Translations under genes and position numbers: made by a program
Part shown: positions 1-10,594 of the stretch, in pieces
Numbering within the stretch: the first letter of the stretch is position 1
Layout: the number at the start of each line of letters is the position of its first letter
Origin: Hetaerina americana
Lineage: Eukaryota; Arthropoda; Insecta; Odonata; Calopterygidae
DNA length: 64,000 nucleotides
NCBI GenBank assembly: GCA_022747635.1
Contig: JAKTNV010000003.1
Coordinates: forward strand, 54,525,569-54,589,568
Direction: 5' to 3'
The notes under the pieces: generated by a model
What the model was told of the DNA's origin: nothing
Database searches by the model: none
The model's input: only the letters and a program-made list of their open reading frames with translations

Positions 1-2040
1 TTGTTTGATATTTTGCCAAGTTTTCATCAATTTTTTAAAATTCTTTGTACTTAAGTTATTAACATACCTGTTTAGTGAATACTCATTCTTATGAAGTTAA
101 AAATTACTACAATGAAGCAATTAATAATTCAGAGATCAATTTTTTCCCTTGAACTAGTTAATAATATATGTTAAACATTATTGTTTTACTAAAAAGATTA
201 TTTGTTAGTAAAGGGCAAATATAGTTTTTTCACCATAATCAGTGCCATTTCAAATAGAGACCCGTAAAGATAATTTTATGATTAGTAAATATTTTGATGA
301 TAATAATAATAAAGCAATGTACTTCAACAGAACACACTAAATTACCCTATTTATTATTTTAATACACCAATAAAACATATTAGTTTATACATGTACCGCA
401 TAAGAATAATGAATATTGGTATGTATGTTTTAACGTTCGATATAAGAATTTATATAAAATTAATTATGGCAAAATTTAGTTCATTCTCCTTTTCCAACGC
501 TAAATATAATAAAATTCAGAATCCAAACTCGAAAGTACACATATTTTTCAGTTTATTTAAAATTACTTTTGTTCGATGATTAATCTACATCTATTCTGAT
601 GAATAGGTTGTATAGCCAATAATAGAGCCGTGATTAATCTAGAAAGAATGAGCACAATGTTTTGTTCCATTGGATGAAAAATAATTATTTTTTTTTAAAT
701 ATCTGTACTAAAATTTTCATGTTTCGATTAATTTATATCCGATAAACCTATTGCTGATTAGTGAGTAACCATGAGAATAACTAATAAATAGGTGGACTGT
801 TTATAACTCATGACTCATTTAATTAACTAATACTATATATTCAGAAAAATGGAAGTAGACTTTATTTTCAGTATTTTCAAAGGTTTTATGCGTTGATATC
901 TGTACGACATGAGACAACTGCTCTGGTTGAGCAAATTTTCGCTACTCTTCTTTTCTTTTACTAAAAGAAAGTTTTTCAACGGCAATACGTGAATCTGTAA
1001 TTATATCCAAGCATAAGTAATTCGATGATATTTTATAATACTCAGATCTTCTGATACCCATCAGAGACTTGATATGGTGTGGGTTTTTTGGGAAAGAAAT
1101 GACATGAATATTCATAAAATTTTTATCAGTAAAATAAATTAAGAGAAACACCCGATGAATTTTGCTATTGTAATCTAGATGATTTTTTGTCCCAGTTTAG
1201 TTTCGAATTAAAGGTATTTTCGATCAATTAATGGAACAAAAGAGGGACAATAAATTACAAACTTATGGGTAAAGAAAATGATTCAATGAATTCTTTAATG
1301 AAGAGCATCCACATGCATGATGAAATTCAGAAGACCATAGTTCTCCTATTGCTATTAAACCATCGATTTGCTTAATCGTTAAAATTAATGATTCAAATCT
1401 TACAATCTTATGAAATTCTGCATTATCAACCAGTGGAGGAAGTACCAACACAATAGCTCACTAGAGTTGATTCTAAAACCTCTAGAAAAACTAGTTAGTC
1501 ATCGAACGGTAAGTCATCGCAAAAAATTGATATGCGATACCCATTGAAAACAAAAAATTAATATTCAAAAGAAATCAAAATCCAACAATTGATATAGGCC
1601 GATTATGAATTTTCGCGATGAAGACATGTATTTCTCCTCAGTCAATCTATAGATATTCTGGTAAGCCTCCAATACCAGCCAGAATTTTTCTGTAAATTTC
1701 TTTGAAAAATAACCCGGTTGAAACTATTTAATCATCGCCATATGATATAATTCACTTATGACTATACACAGGAAACTTTATAAAAATACCTCAGGCATGA
1801 AAAATTGATGTAATCCGCATATGCCTGGGAGGTGACGAGTGCTATTTTTTACCTGCAATAAGTAGCTAGAGTATGGGAGGATAAAAGGAAAATCAACTTA
1901 CGCCGTGTTACACTAAAATGCAGCGCATGACCTAGAACGCTACAGGGTAGCAACATGCACGGTGTCAATTTATAATGTACGCGAATACTTTGCTTCATGG
2001 ATCACAATCAACAAGATCAGTACTATATCACTGTGCATGA
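1..2040. other. AT-rich DNA, no gene recognised
   Basis: Open frames here are all under about 70 codons, have AT-driven composition and show no recognisable domain. I see no RNA gene or mobile-element end before the short repeat at 2,041. Confidence 0.6.
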
Positions 2041-2099
2041 GATGGTGACCTAACACCTCCCGCCACACCCTCTTGCGGGGTATTGTGCAGATATAGATC
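2041..2099 (+). repeat. Non-LTR/SINE 3' end, GATGTA-tail family, copy 1
   Basis: The stretch reads GGTGACCTAACAC, then CCCGCCACACC, then TTGCGGGGTATT and a degenerate GATGTA-like tail. The same order of blocks appears on the minus strand at 13,467-13,545 and 30,448-30,560. The shared, orientation-independent 3' end with a short tandem tail is what a retroposed family leaves behind. This copy is the most degraded; its 5' limit cannot be seen. Confidence 0.55.
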
Positions 2100-3676
2100 A
2101 GTCTGGAAAGCACTAGGAATTTCAGTCGTTCTCTGCGTCATATATATGGCAATGTTGGTTATTTTTATTAACGGGTTAAGAACTGTGCCTCGTAATTTGA
2201 TATATATTATTACATATTGGTATATTTGTTATTTGCAACAAAAAGTTGCTCCACCAAAAATATTGGAAACCAAAATCTTAAGTGAAGGGTGAGCTGTTAC
2301 ATGTTTTAAATCCTTCCATTATTGATCCCTGAACACCAAGCGTATGAGTGGAGTTCAGGAACAGTAAGTACGGTGATAATATTCAATGAAAAAACCAACG
2401 AAATGGTTAATGAGAGGAAGCTTGTAACTATTATTTTTCATCTCTGGAAGAGATCTGAGGACTGATAACAAGTTTGCGTGGTGCTTAGCATATGTGGGTT
2501 AGGCAGTTTTCATGTAAATGTCGCTTGCCGATATGGCCGTCCGTTCATGAAAAAGCGTGTATGTAACCCATGAGTTCCAAGTAGCGCGAAGTTATCAGGC
2601 CCAGACGGCGTCGCTAAGGGAGCTATCTGCAAATTGTCGAGGATATTCTTGACGCAATCAATATTTCACTCTGGCGCCCAGGATATGCGATATTTTCATT
2701 GCCATATTGTTGACCTAAGATATCTAGGTGATAGTGTGCAGAGGGGTCGTAGAATTACGAATGCTCGATATTTTTAGATGATGTTTAAGGATATTCTGAT
2801 AAAATGGTGAAATGATTGATTGATAACCGGTCCCATTGTTGCGGATATCTTCTTTTGTCAAAGTGATTCCCTGCTGATTATCACTCGGCAACTTTGTACT
2901 ACTTAGATAAGCATCACTCTGCTCATTTTTGTTCATGGCAAAGGCTTGCTTCTAAGTGCATAATTGATTTCTTTTTTCATAGCGAGTTACTGACAGCGTT
3001 AGATGAGAAAATAAGGACAATATCAGTGCTCAATGTGGAACAAACTGTTATTTGTAGTTCAAAAAGTAAGTCTGGAAAAGAGCTCAAGTAAAGTGTGGAG
3101 AGAGGTGGATTTAAAAATTAATTGTGAGTAGTAGAACAAGCTGCAAGACATCCTTCCATCGATGCTGCACAAGAACGTACGGAATGGGACAGACGGTATA
3201 TGACTCAAGTCCCCAAGCAATGACAAGACCGAGGAAATGGAATACTGCTGTCCATATATTCTTTGGGTGATTATATACTTAGCTAGATGAGTAATTCAAA
3301 GTATCACGCACTTCGTTTGGTTAAGGTGATTGCCGAGTAACTCTTACTGTGGGGAGAGCGACAAGAGAGAGAGAGAGCTCTGGAACCACTCTGCAACGCG
3401 GGATACGATCACCACATGGAAGTCGGGCATAGATAAGGGAAGGGAAGAGTAGTTTGTAAGTCGGGTCTCCCCGTGAAGGAAGAATGGTGGCCTAGCAGAC
3501 AGAGAGCCAAGAGTCTGGCCCAGCACGAGATTACCGGTAGATATGGATACGAAGCGCAGCCACGGGCGAAGTCCTAATGACCTATTGGGCTCCTTAAAAC
3601 CAAGTTATCAAATGAATACTTCTTAATATAAAACCTACTCGTTAAGGTCTGTAAAAATTATCTATGCAATGATTTC
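2100..3676. other. No gene recognised
   Basis: A few stretches (about 2,480-2,660 and 3,340-3,580) are more GC-rich than their surroundings and may be old repeat material, but I cannot assign them. Frames are short and unconvincing. Confidence 0.5.
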
Positions 3677-3915
<239 letters not shown>

Positions 3916-4380
3916 GGTAATATACCGGTTAAGGTTGGTTTTTGGATGGCCACAGCTACTAAATAAATATTTTGTGACTCCTAACAAAACACAAAATCCA
4001 TCTTCCTACTCTATAACAGGTCCCTCTTTATCACTGAGTACTTTCTTCCTCCCTTCATCCCGTCCAACATCCCTATCCTGCTCCTTTCCTTTCCTCGTTT
4101 ACCTAACATTCTCCCCTCTATTACAGTCTTCAACATCCCACTGCCGGTCAATACCCCTTTCATCCACTTTTCCTGCCTCCTTAGGATTTCTCCCAACAAA
4201 CCCCTCTCATCGCCCACCATACCAAGTACTTCCTCATTTGTTTTCCTCTCTGTCCATTTCACCTTCTCCATTCTTCTCCACACCCACATTTCAAAAGCCT
4301 CCAGTCTACGTCTATCTTCCTGCCTGCATTCCCCCTCTAATTCTGAGAGCAACGACCAAACCGCAAACTCTGTATCAGAG
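3916..4380 (-). mobile_element. Non-LTR retrotransposon 3' end, copy 1 (5'-truncated)
   Basis: On the minus strand it holds the C-terminal end of a reverse-transcriptase ORF (4,011-4,352), then a short 3' UTR, then the TAA-type tail at 3,677-3,915. The UTR includes blocks reading TCACAAAATATTT, GGCCATCCAAAAACC and CTTAACCGGTATATT. The same UTR recurs at 19,857-20,066 with the same orientation. Coding similarity fades upstream of about 4,380, as expected for 5' truncation during target-primed reverse transcription. Confidence 0.8.
4011..4352 (-). pseudogene. C-terminal end of non-LTR reverse-transcriptase ORF
   Basis: The open frame has 113 codons. It carries the pattern typical of the extreme C-terminus of a large insect endonuclease/reverse-transcriptase family: RRLEAFEMWVWRRMEKVKW, then TNEEVL, then RRQEKWM and LKTVIEGRMLGKRG. 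The RT catalytic core (YADD region) and the endonuclease lie upstream in intact elements and are absent here, so it cannot act as an enzyme. The frame itself has no stop, which suggests a moderately young insertion. The exact clade (RTE-like or another) cannot be settled from the C-terminus alone. Confidence 0.75.
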
Positions 4381-4629
4381 ACACAAAAACGTGGTGGCGG
4401 TGAATTTATTGTTTACAAGTGAGATTCTCCTCCTCTTCCCCAATGCTAATATATTCCGATTCCTTCTGATCAACCGGCAACAGAGAGTGCGTCGTGAGCA
4501 GAAAAATGAGAGATTTTGGAATTTTAGAGAAGAGTTTTCGTAGCAATAGAGAGTATTTACAGGGAGACCAGAGTAATAGAATTCTATATAGAGGTGAAAA
4601 GGCTGCATAAAATATTTAATTCAAAAGAA

Positions 4630-5040
4630 ATGAAATGAGCATTGTATTAGGAGAAAGATCAAAATGTGTGAGGACAAAAATGACGATAGCGGAAGAAGTA
4701 ATTAGAAGGGAAAGAAAATTTATAACATGTTTATGGACTGTAATTTCTGGTAAAATATTATTAAAAACTGATACAAGAATGGAGCTTAATATTGTATGGA
4801 CCAAATGTTTGAGTTATGAGGATGATTATAGACTAAATGGAATTGAAATGTAGGTATGGATAAGAAATCAGGAAAGAATAAATTGGGAAGGCTAACAATG
4901 AATCTATACGCAAATTGGGAGGGAGAAATGAGAAATCTGAGAGGTAAAACGATGGAAAAAATATATTGTAAAATTTTTAAAGTCTGATATTTTCCAAAAT
5001 TTCTATCCACTCCACAAATTGACATTGGAAGTATTTTATG
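4630..5040 (+). pseudogene. Degraded non-LTR reverse-transcriptase relic
   Basis: The plus-strand translation matches, in order, the same C-terminal pattern as the minus-strand copy nearby. An IAEEVIRRERKF block fits the usual AMAKEAF-RRK segment. A WTKCLSYEDDYRLNGIEM block fits the WTL-KED-RRLEAFEM segment, and IRNQERINWEG fits the W-RRMERINW segment. Stops follow from about 4,853. The match rests on motif order rather than strong identity, so this is an old copy lying opposite to the 3,916-4,380 element. It is non-functional. Confidence 0.5.
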
Positions 5041-5960
5041 TTGCAAATACAGAAAATCTAAGATGCATTGGGGTATTAACGGTCGTAATTTTAGCTATTC
5101 ATCCGAGATCGTTTGCATCAAAGACTACGGCAAGAATAATCTGCCGAACAGTGGAGAATAAAGATAATGTGTATGTGAAGATAAGTTTGAGTTTTAGATG
5201 GATGAACAAGAGTTATTCTTGCCCTCAGACTAATGGTAGGGAAAGGAATAGAGACAGACTATCCAACATACATTGCATTAGATGGTCTGGCTTTTGTTAA
5301 GGTGGACTCAGATATGATAAGCACTCAAAATTAACTTGGAGAAAACTACATTGACAGGAGATTGAAACACGCTATATACTGCGAGCAGAGAATGGTGATG
5401 GTGGAGACGGCGCGAAAGCCAGCAGAAATCTAAAATGATCATGATTGTACAGAAGTATATTTGCTGATTGACACTCTTCATCTTTAATTATTACGCTAGA
5501 AAGATACTAAATGAGGTCAAGGATAGTAGGTGACGAACGAACCACGACGAAAAGATTAATATTCCGCTATTTGTGGCTGTTTTCAGAAGAAAAAAGATCT
5601 TTAAAGGATACTAGCCGCTTTGTAGAAGGTAATGGAAATGTAAAAACACAAAATTTATCAGATTAAAACTTCGGTAACGGTCTGCAGTCTCACAAGGAAA
5701 AACTAATTCTAAGCAAGGCTAGCGATAGAATCGTCTGGACAAGCGAACGAGTTTTAATAGTTAGAAATAATAACAGAATTAAAGTTGGGTTAATATAATT
5801 AGAATAGAATCAGAATCAAAGTGACGATGGCTTTCCTGTCCGAATATCTAAGAGCTAGCAAATACTACTAGCATAGAATTACGGGAACGATACTTTTAAC
5901 TTATATATGTAATAAACCTTTTAATAGAAGTGAGCCAGGAATGACAGGGTTGGTAGAGAT
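5041..5960. other. No gene recognised
   Basis: A 93-codon plus-strand frame at 5,019-5,300 has no motif I know and probably continues decayed retrotransposon sequence. Nothing else is visible. Confidence 0.45.
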
Positions 5961-6110
5961 AAGATGATTAGTGGCAATGAAAATGTGCTCCTGGATAAGA
6001 AAGATGGAAATGAAATAGAGAGATATAGTAATAAATAAAAAAGTACTTTGAAAAGTGAGTTTAGTTAATTGGACACATCCTAGGATTTCTGTCTTAATCC
6101 AGCATTAAAG
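5961..6110 (+). pseudogene. Possible small RT C-terminus scrap
   Basis: Translation gives AMKMCSWIRKMEMK followed by a stop and then VINKKVL, resembling the EAFEMW-WRRMEK...TNEEVL pattern seen at 4,011-4,352 and 59,884-60,460. The match is short and includes stops, so the call is tentative. Confidence 0.3.
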
Positions 6111-6249
6111 GAAACATACGTGGTATGGATAAAAAATATCGGAAACATTCCCGATTCCAGACGTGAATGTACGTCGAAGCGCGCTCACACCTCGCAAACT
6201 CTATTGTGGGAGGTCTGATTTTCAACACACGGCAATCGCCTTCAGCGGA

Positions 6250-6932
6250 CGATTGAACAGAGGCACGCCATCAAATTCTGTGTTGGAGTAGCAAAATCAG
6301 GTACGGACACATTTGGTATGGTTTTGCAAGCCTTCAGGGATAAAATTATGTCACAAATTGCAGTTTTTAAATGACATAAACTCTTCAAAGAAGGCAGAGA
6401 GAGTGTGGAGGACGAGCCCTCGCTGGACGGCCGTCGACGTCAATAACCGACGAAAACGTGTAACGTGTGCATGAAGTGCTGAATTCAGGCCAGTGCGTAC
6501 GGTGAGTGTGCGCATGATCGCGTTTTTTATTGGCATATGATACTATTATCACTAAAAATTTGGCGCTGCGAAAGATCTGCACTGAACTCGTCGCGAAAGT
6601 CTTGACTGACGAACAAAATCTGCACGAAAAAAAAAGAAAAATGGCATCGCGACGATTCCCCAACACTTAGCACCAGCAAACTATATCCTTGTCTTCAAAT
6701 GAAATTCTCCCTCAAAGGCCACCACTTTGAGACCCTAACTGCCGTCAAAGGAGTTCGCACGCGTACCCCTAAAGACCCTCCGGTATCCACCTACCAAGGA
6801 GCCTTCTGGCGTAAAAAAGCCACTGGCAAAAGTGTTACGACCCTCAAGGGATGTACTTCGAAGAATTTTGAAGAATTGGAGCAATATCTGAAATTCATCA
6901 ATTTTGCCCAAAACCTTTCCCGATACATTTAA
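6250..6932 (+). pseudogene. Mariner transposase, internally deleted (mariner A)
   Basis: The N-terminal DNA-binding region is clear: IEQRHAIKFCVGVAKSG, then a stop where mariner has Trp (before HKLFKEGRESVEDEP). After a one-base shift comes TDENV, and later VRMIA and LRKICTELVAKVLTDEQN. The central part carrying the first two catalytic aspartates is missing. Sequence resumes near 6,665 with LAPANYILVF, the third-Asp block, in which Asp has become Asn. It ends with KFSLKGHHFETL and a mariner-like C-terminus to the stop at 6,932. Several frameshifts, a nonsense codon and the core deletion make it inactive. Terminal repeats were not identified. Confidence 0.8.
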
Positions 6933-9585
6933 CACAAATGCCTTGTATGCACGAAAAATCGTTGAGTAAGGCCAAGGAGGAAGAACGTAGTGGAAAATTT
7001 CGGTGAAAGGAAGCTATGCTAAAATGAGCTCATTGCCAGGTAATGTAATAGTTTGGAGATCTATCGCATACCAAACGTCAGAATAATAAACGGATATGAT
7101 AAATGGAAATCATTTAAGCGGGGAAGGAGACAATAGGTTATCTAGATGGTATAAATTCATTGAGAAATAAATAACTACTGAAATTTATACATGGGTTTTG
7201 AAAGTGGAATTCCACGAGAGACAAAATGCGTTATAATACATGGTCCCGGGAAAAGTCTACATGTGATAGGAATGGTTACCTAAAACAAAGGAAGTCTGCG
7301 AAGATATTTATATAAATATGTTAAGGCGATACTTGTAACTGTAACCGGAATCACGTGAGGGCATTGTGGGGGAGGGCAAAGGACTTTTAAAAGAACTGCT
7401 AAAGGAGTAAAAGCGGGTGACGAGACAGCACCAGCAGCACCTTTCAATAGTGAACGATAGTGGACCTGGGAGAAGGGATTCATCTAGTTGAGAAGGGATC
7501 CATCTAGTTGAGAATGGATGATCGAAGAAGCCAAACAACTTTATGACGCTTAGGACGCTTTATAAATTGGGTATCGAAGCGTTCAATTGAACAGTGGGAT
7601 GGACAGCGATACGGCGGTCCGAGATAACGTGCTTATTACATGGACTTTAACAAAACAAATATCATGCTAGCAAAAGTGAGTGTGGGATTTGTTGAACCAC
7701 CTGGATTTAATTGGAGTGTCAAACAATCAAATCGTCGTCTCCATTTTGTGAAAATACGCGATGCTGAGGGAAACATTTTTATACATACGTGCTGTATTCA
7801 AGCAAGAAGTGTGGAAATCCTAGAGCGAATATGTAACATTCTGCTCATTTTGTTAGTTAATTTAAGAAAGCCCTGTTATTAATGTTCCCCTGTTATTTTA
7901 TCTAGAATATATAAACCAGCAGAGATAAAATGTATAAAAATCATGAATTTGTGGAACATGCAATATTTATTACGAAACTCTTTATAACTGGCCTTGTACC
8001 AATCAATAAGATTTGAATTTATTTTTGATTGAATTGTGAGGCAACGATCTGACAGTAGGCCTTATAACTTACGTATATAAGTTTACAGAGGTGACATTTT
8101 AGACATGAGTCATAAATGTGTTTTCGAAAGGAATTGATCATCTCCGAACTCCATTTGGATTGCGTAGGATTTACCCACGATTGAAGAGTGAATACCCGAA
8201 GGATCAGGACTATTCTTGTCGTTATAGCAAGCTTAAGTTTTCGCAGGTTAAAAAATTTAGTTGTGAACAACTTTCGCAATAAAATATACCTCTTACATAG
8301 GCATTTTTAATGTGAATTTTCCTCTAAAGTGGACGGATGATTTTCCCGTGACGATAATTTCAAGAGAAAGATTTTTTCTCCTGTTTTTAATTAACCGAGT
8401 ATAAAATATAAAGAGACGAAAACTTCATAATTAATTTCCAATAATATGGTGATACATATTCTTCGAAAATAAAACAGTAAATTAAAAAATAATTTTCATC
8501 TTACACGATTCCGACTTACCAGCGCGGAGTCAAAATATGGGTTATTTTTTTCAAAAACACTTGAACAATGGCTAAAGTTTTTCTGAGTATTGTTTGTTTT
8601 GAGGTAATTTGGTTTATTATTTAATTTTGAGCCGCAAGGTTGAGACAAGGGGAGACTGTTGGGTAAGCAAAGTAGAAAATGTGCTGAGTTGAAAAATAGT
8701 TCATTGTCGAATACCCATTACGGTGTTTAATTTCAATTGAGGTAATGCTGGCAGTGGTTAGACTGACATTGACCATTGAAAACGTGCCTTAATCCTCAAA
8801 CTATCAAAGATAAAATAAAAATACTGACTTGTTTATTTGTTAGTACAGTGGTCGGAGAGTACTACCCTTAAAACCCTAATTGGATGTGAGTTTCAAATTA
8901 CACGTCCTCTATGCAGTTTTATTCATGCCTCTTAAGAATACGGCATCAGAAAAACATTAAATTTGTTTACATTTTTTTAAATCAGGCTTATGTAGCTTAT
9001 CATTTTAATAATTAGTTTTCCAATCATTTACTTTGTGCGACGGAAGATTTCAAAGCTGAGTTAAAATTAAAAATAATGGAAAACTTATGATCTTCTTTCA
9101 ATATTTAACTATAATTAATTCTCAAGCAACCGTGCTAGGTTGAGTCAATAAAGTTGCCACGATTCTCTAAAACCAATTTTTTCTTCGAAGGACAGTAAAA
9201 CTGTTAAAAATGAATAAAATATCTCGTTGAGCGTGAAATACTACGAAACAACGTAGTCGCAATAATGTTTTAAACCTGAAAAATAAATAGAAACACCATA
9301 TAATAAGACTGAACATGTAGGGCATTCTAGGTAGTAAGAATCATTGTTGCAGAATTATGGCGATCATCAAGCCCCTCATTATGTCCAACATACATTAAAT
9401 CTGATTAATTTAAAAAAATACTTTTTTCAATAAATTGGAAGATCTGTAAATGAGACGATGAATTAAACGTGAAGTACATAATTGATGAAGGCCTTAATAG
9501 GCCTTGCATGGACCTAGCATGATCGAAATGCTGGGGATTTTATTAAAAATTCCTCGTTGCTATTTCATTCTCCATGTAGAAGCAA
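6933..9585. other. No gene recognised
   Basis: AT-rich, with short unrecognised frames such as 7,640-7,882 (80 codons, plus) and 8,019-8,279 (86 codons, minus). The only local structure I note is the short tandem repeat at 7,470-7,520. Confidence 0.5.
7470..7520. repeat. 20-bp tandem duplication
   Basis: Two adjacent 20-bp units, GAGAAGGGATTCATCTAGTT and a copy with one T-to-C change, are followed by a partial third unit (GAGAATGGATG). Confidence 0.8.
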
Positions 9586-9914
9586 GGTTGACTACTAGTA
9601 GTAGTTTTGAGGGGAGGCGACCGACAGCTAAGGTCATTTGCGCCATAAGGGAAGGACAGGAAAGGATGAAGGGTGGAGAGAAACCCGGCGTCGGCATTAG
9701 CCTGCTCTTTACGAAAGGCGCCAAGGGGTCCGCGGCTTAACGTCCCATCCGACGGACGGCGTACTCACTCAAAGTGCCCTCCACAAAGCACCTCAAGTAG
9801 GGATCGAGATACCTCTGAAAAATATTCAACACCGCCGGGATTTGAACCCGCGCCCTCAGGGTGGGAAGCCAGTACGTTAGCCCCCGCACCATCTCGATCC
9901 CCGGTTGACTACTA
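9586..9914 (-). repeat. Target-site duplications flanking the SINE
   Basis: GGTTGACTACTA occurs at 9,586-9,597 and again, identical, at 9,903-9,914, immediately outside the SINE. A perfect 12-bp direct repeat is the expected trace of LINE-mediated insertion. Confidence 0.85.
9598..9902 (-). mobile_element. tRNA-derived SINE
   Basis: Read on the minus strand, the element begins at 9,902 with GGGGATCGAGATGG and a tRNA-like head. It contains a perfect B box (GGTTCAAATCC, around 9,836-9,846) and an A-box-like block ahead of it. The head closes on itself: GGGATCGAGAT near the 5' end is complementary to ATCTCGATCCC downstream of the B box, giving an 11-bp acceptor-like stem. A GC-rich body follows, including the block GATGGGACGTTAAGCCGCGG, ending in a short CTACTAC tail. 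It is about 305 bp and would be transcribed by RNA polymerase III in an active copy. The partner LINE is not identifiable. Confidence 0.85.
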
Positions 9915-10025
9915 TCTTACGAAAGATCTGCAAATATTTGTAGAATATGAACAGTGGGTTTTTCTCACGAAAATAGTCTGCAGGAGACTTGAGGTACGTT
10001 CGTTGATGCCTTGTTTCGCCCCGTT

Positions 10026-10055
10026 GAGAGGACAGTGGGTACCCACTGTCCTTTC
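10026..10055. repeat. 30-bp palindrome
   Basis: The 24 bases at 10,029-10,052 are a perfect palindrome centred on GGGTACCC, with half-site AGGACAGTGGGT. Allowing one mismatch, the symmetry extends to 10,026-10,055. It lies between the SINE and the non-LTR element. Confidence 0.85.
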
Positions 10056-10149
10056 CTTTCCTTGTGTATTGTCTATTTCTCCTTTGGTGGGTGAAACTGC
10101 CCCCTGACGCCATCTCTTGGCTGAAAGAATCGGGGCGCATGGCGACATA

Positions 10150-10594
10150 TTAGACCCACGGATCTCAGGGTAAATTGACTATCCTCGATAGCTGCCTTGA
10201 TAGCAGGACGTGCCTGTGTTCACCGAGTGTCTAAAATCGCCGGCGTCCGAGGCTTCGGTCGCCGGGGTTTGCAGAGCGGCACTGCCGGACTCTCTCGGAA
10301 ATCGAGGTTCCGATCGTGTTTTGTTTCGAGCGGCGGTTGACCGCCTAGTTCATCAAGAAGCGCGCAGTTTGACTCTCGACTTCTTCCGCCGGGAAGGCCG
10401 TACTTTTGTTTTGTTTAGTGGATCAAGACTGACCTTGACTCCTGGTGTAGAGCTTAGGCTCCTTTTGTTTGCTACCGCCGGGTGCGTGTGGCGGGGAGGG
10501 AGCGTTCGTGAGTGTTTTATTTCCCTTTAAAGTGCTCGTTTTTTTTGTTGCGCTTTCCTTCTTCATGCTAGTGTGCTGAATTTGATTTCTTCAA
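10150..10594 (+). other. Probable 5' UTR of the non-LTR element
   Basis: A GC-rich leader runs directly into the ORF1 start at 10,595 and contrasts sharply with the AT-rich surroundings. Composition is continuous with the ORF. The true 5' end of the element cannot be fixed without another copy; a 106-codon frame at 10,210-10,530 is probably incidental. Confidence 0.5.

Noticed and set aside
3935..4543. 202-codon plus-strand frame
   Set aside because: It is the antisense of the minus-strand non-LTR RT C-terminus, whose motifs explain the sequence.
6660..6680. AACACTTAGCACCAG shared between mariner A and the hairpin at 44,657
   Set aside because: In mariner A the bases encode the expected LAPAN motif and flanking sequence is unrelated, so the 15-base match is probably chance.
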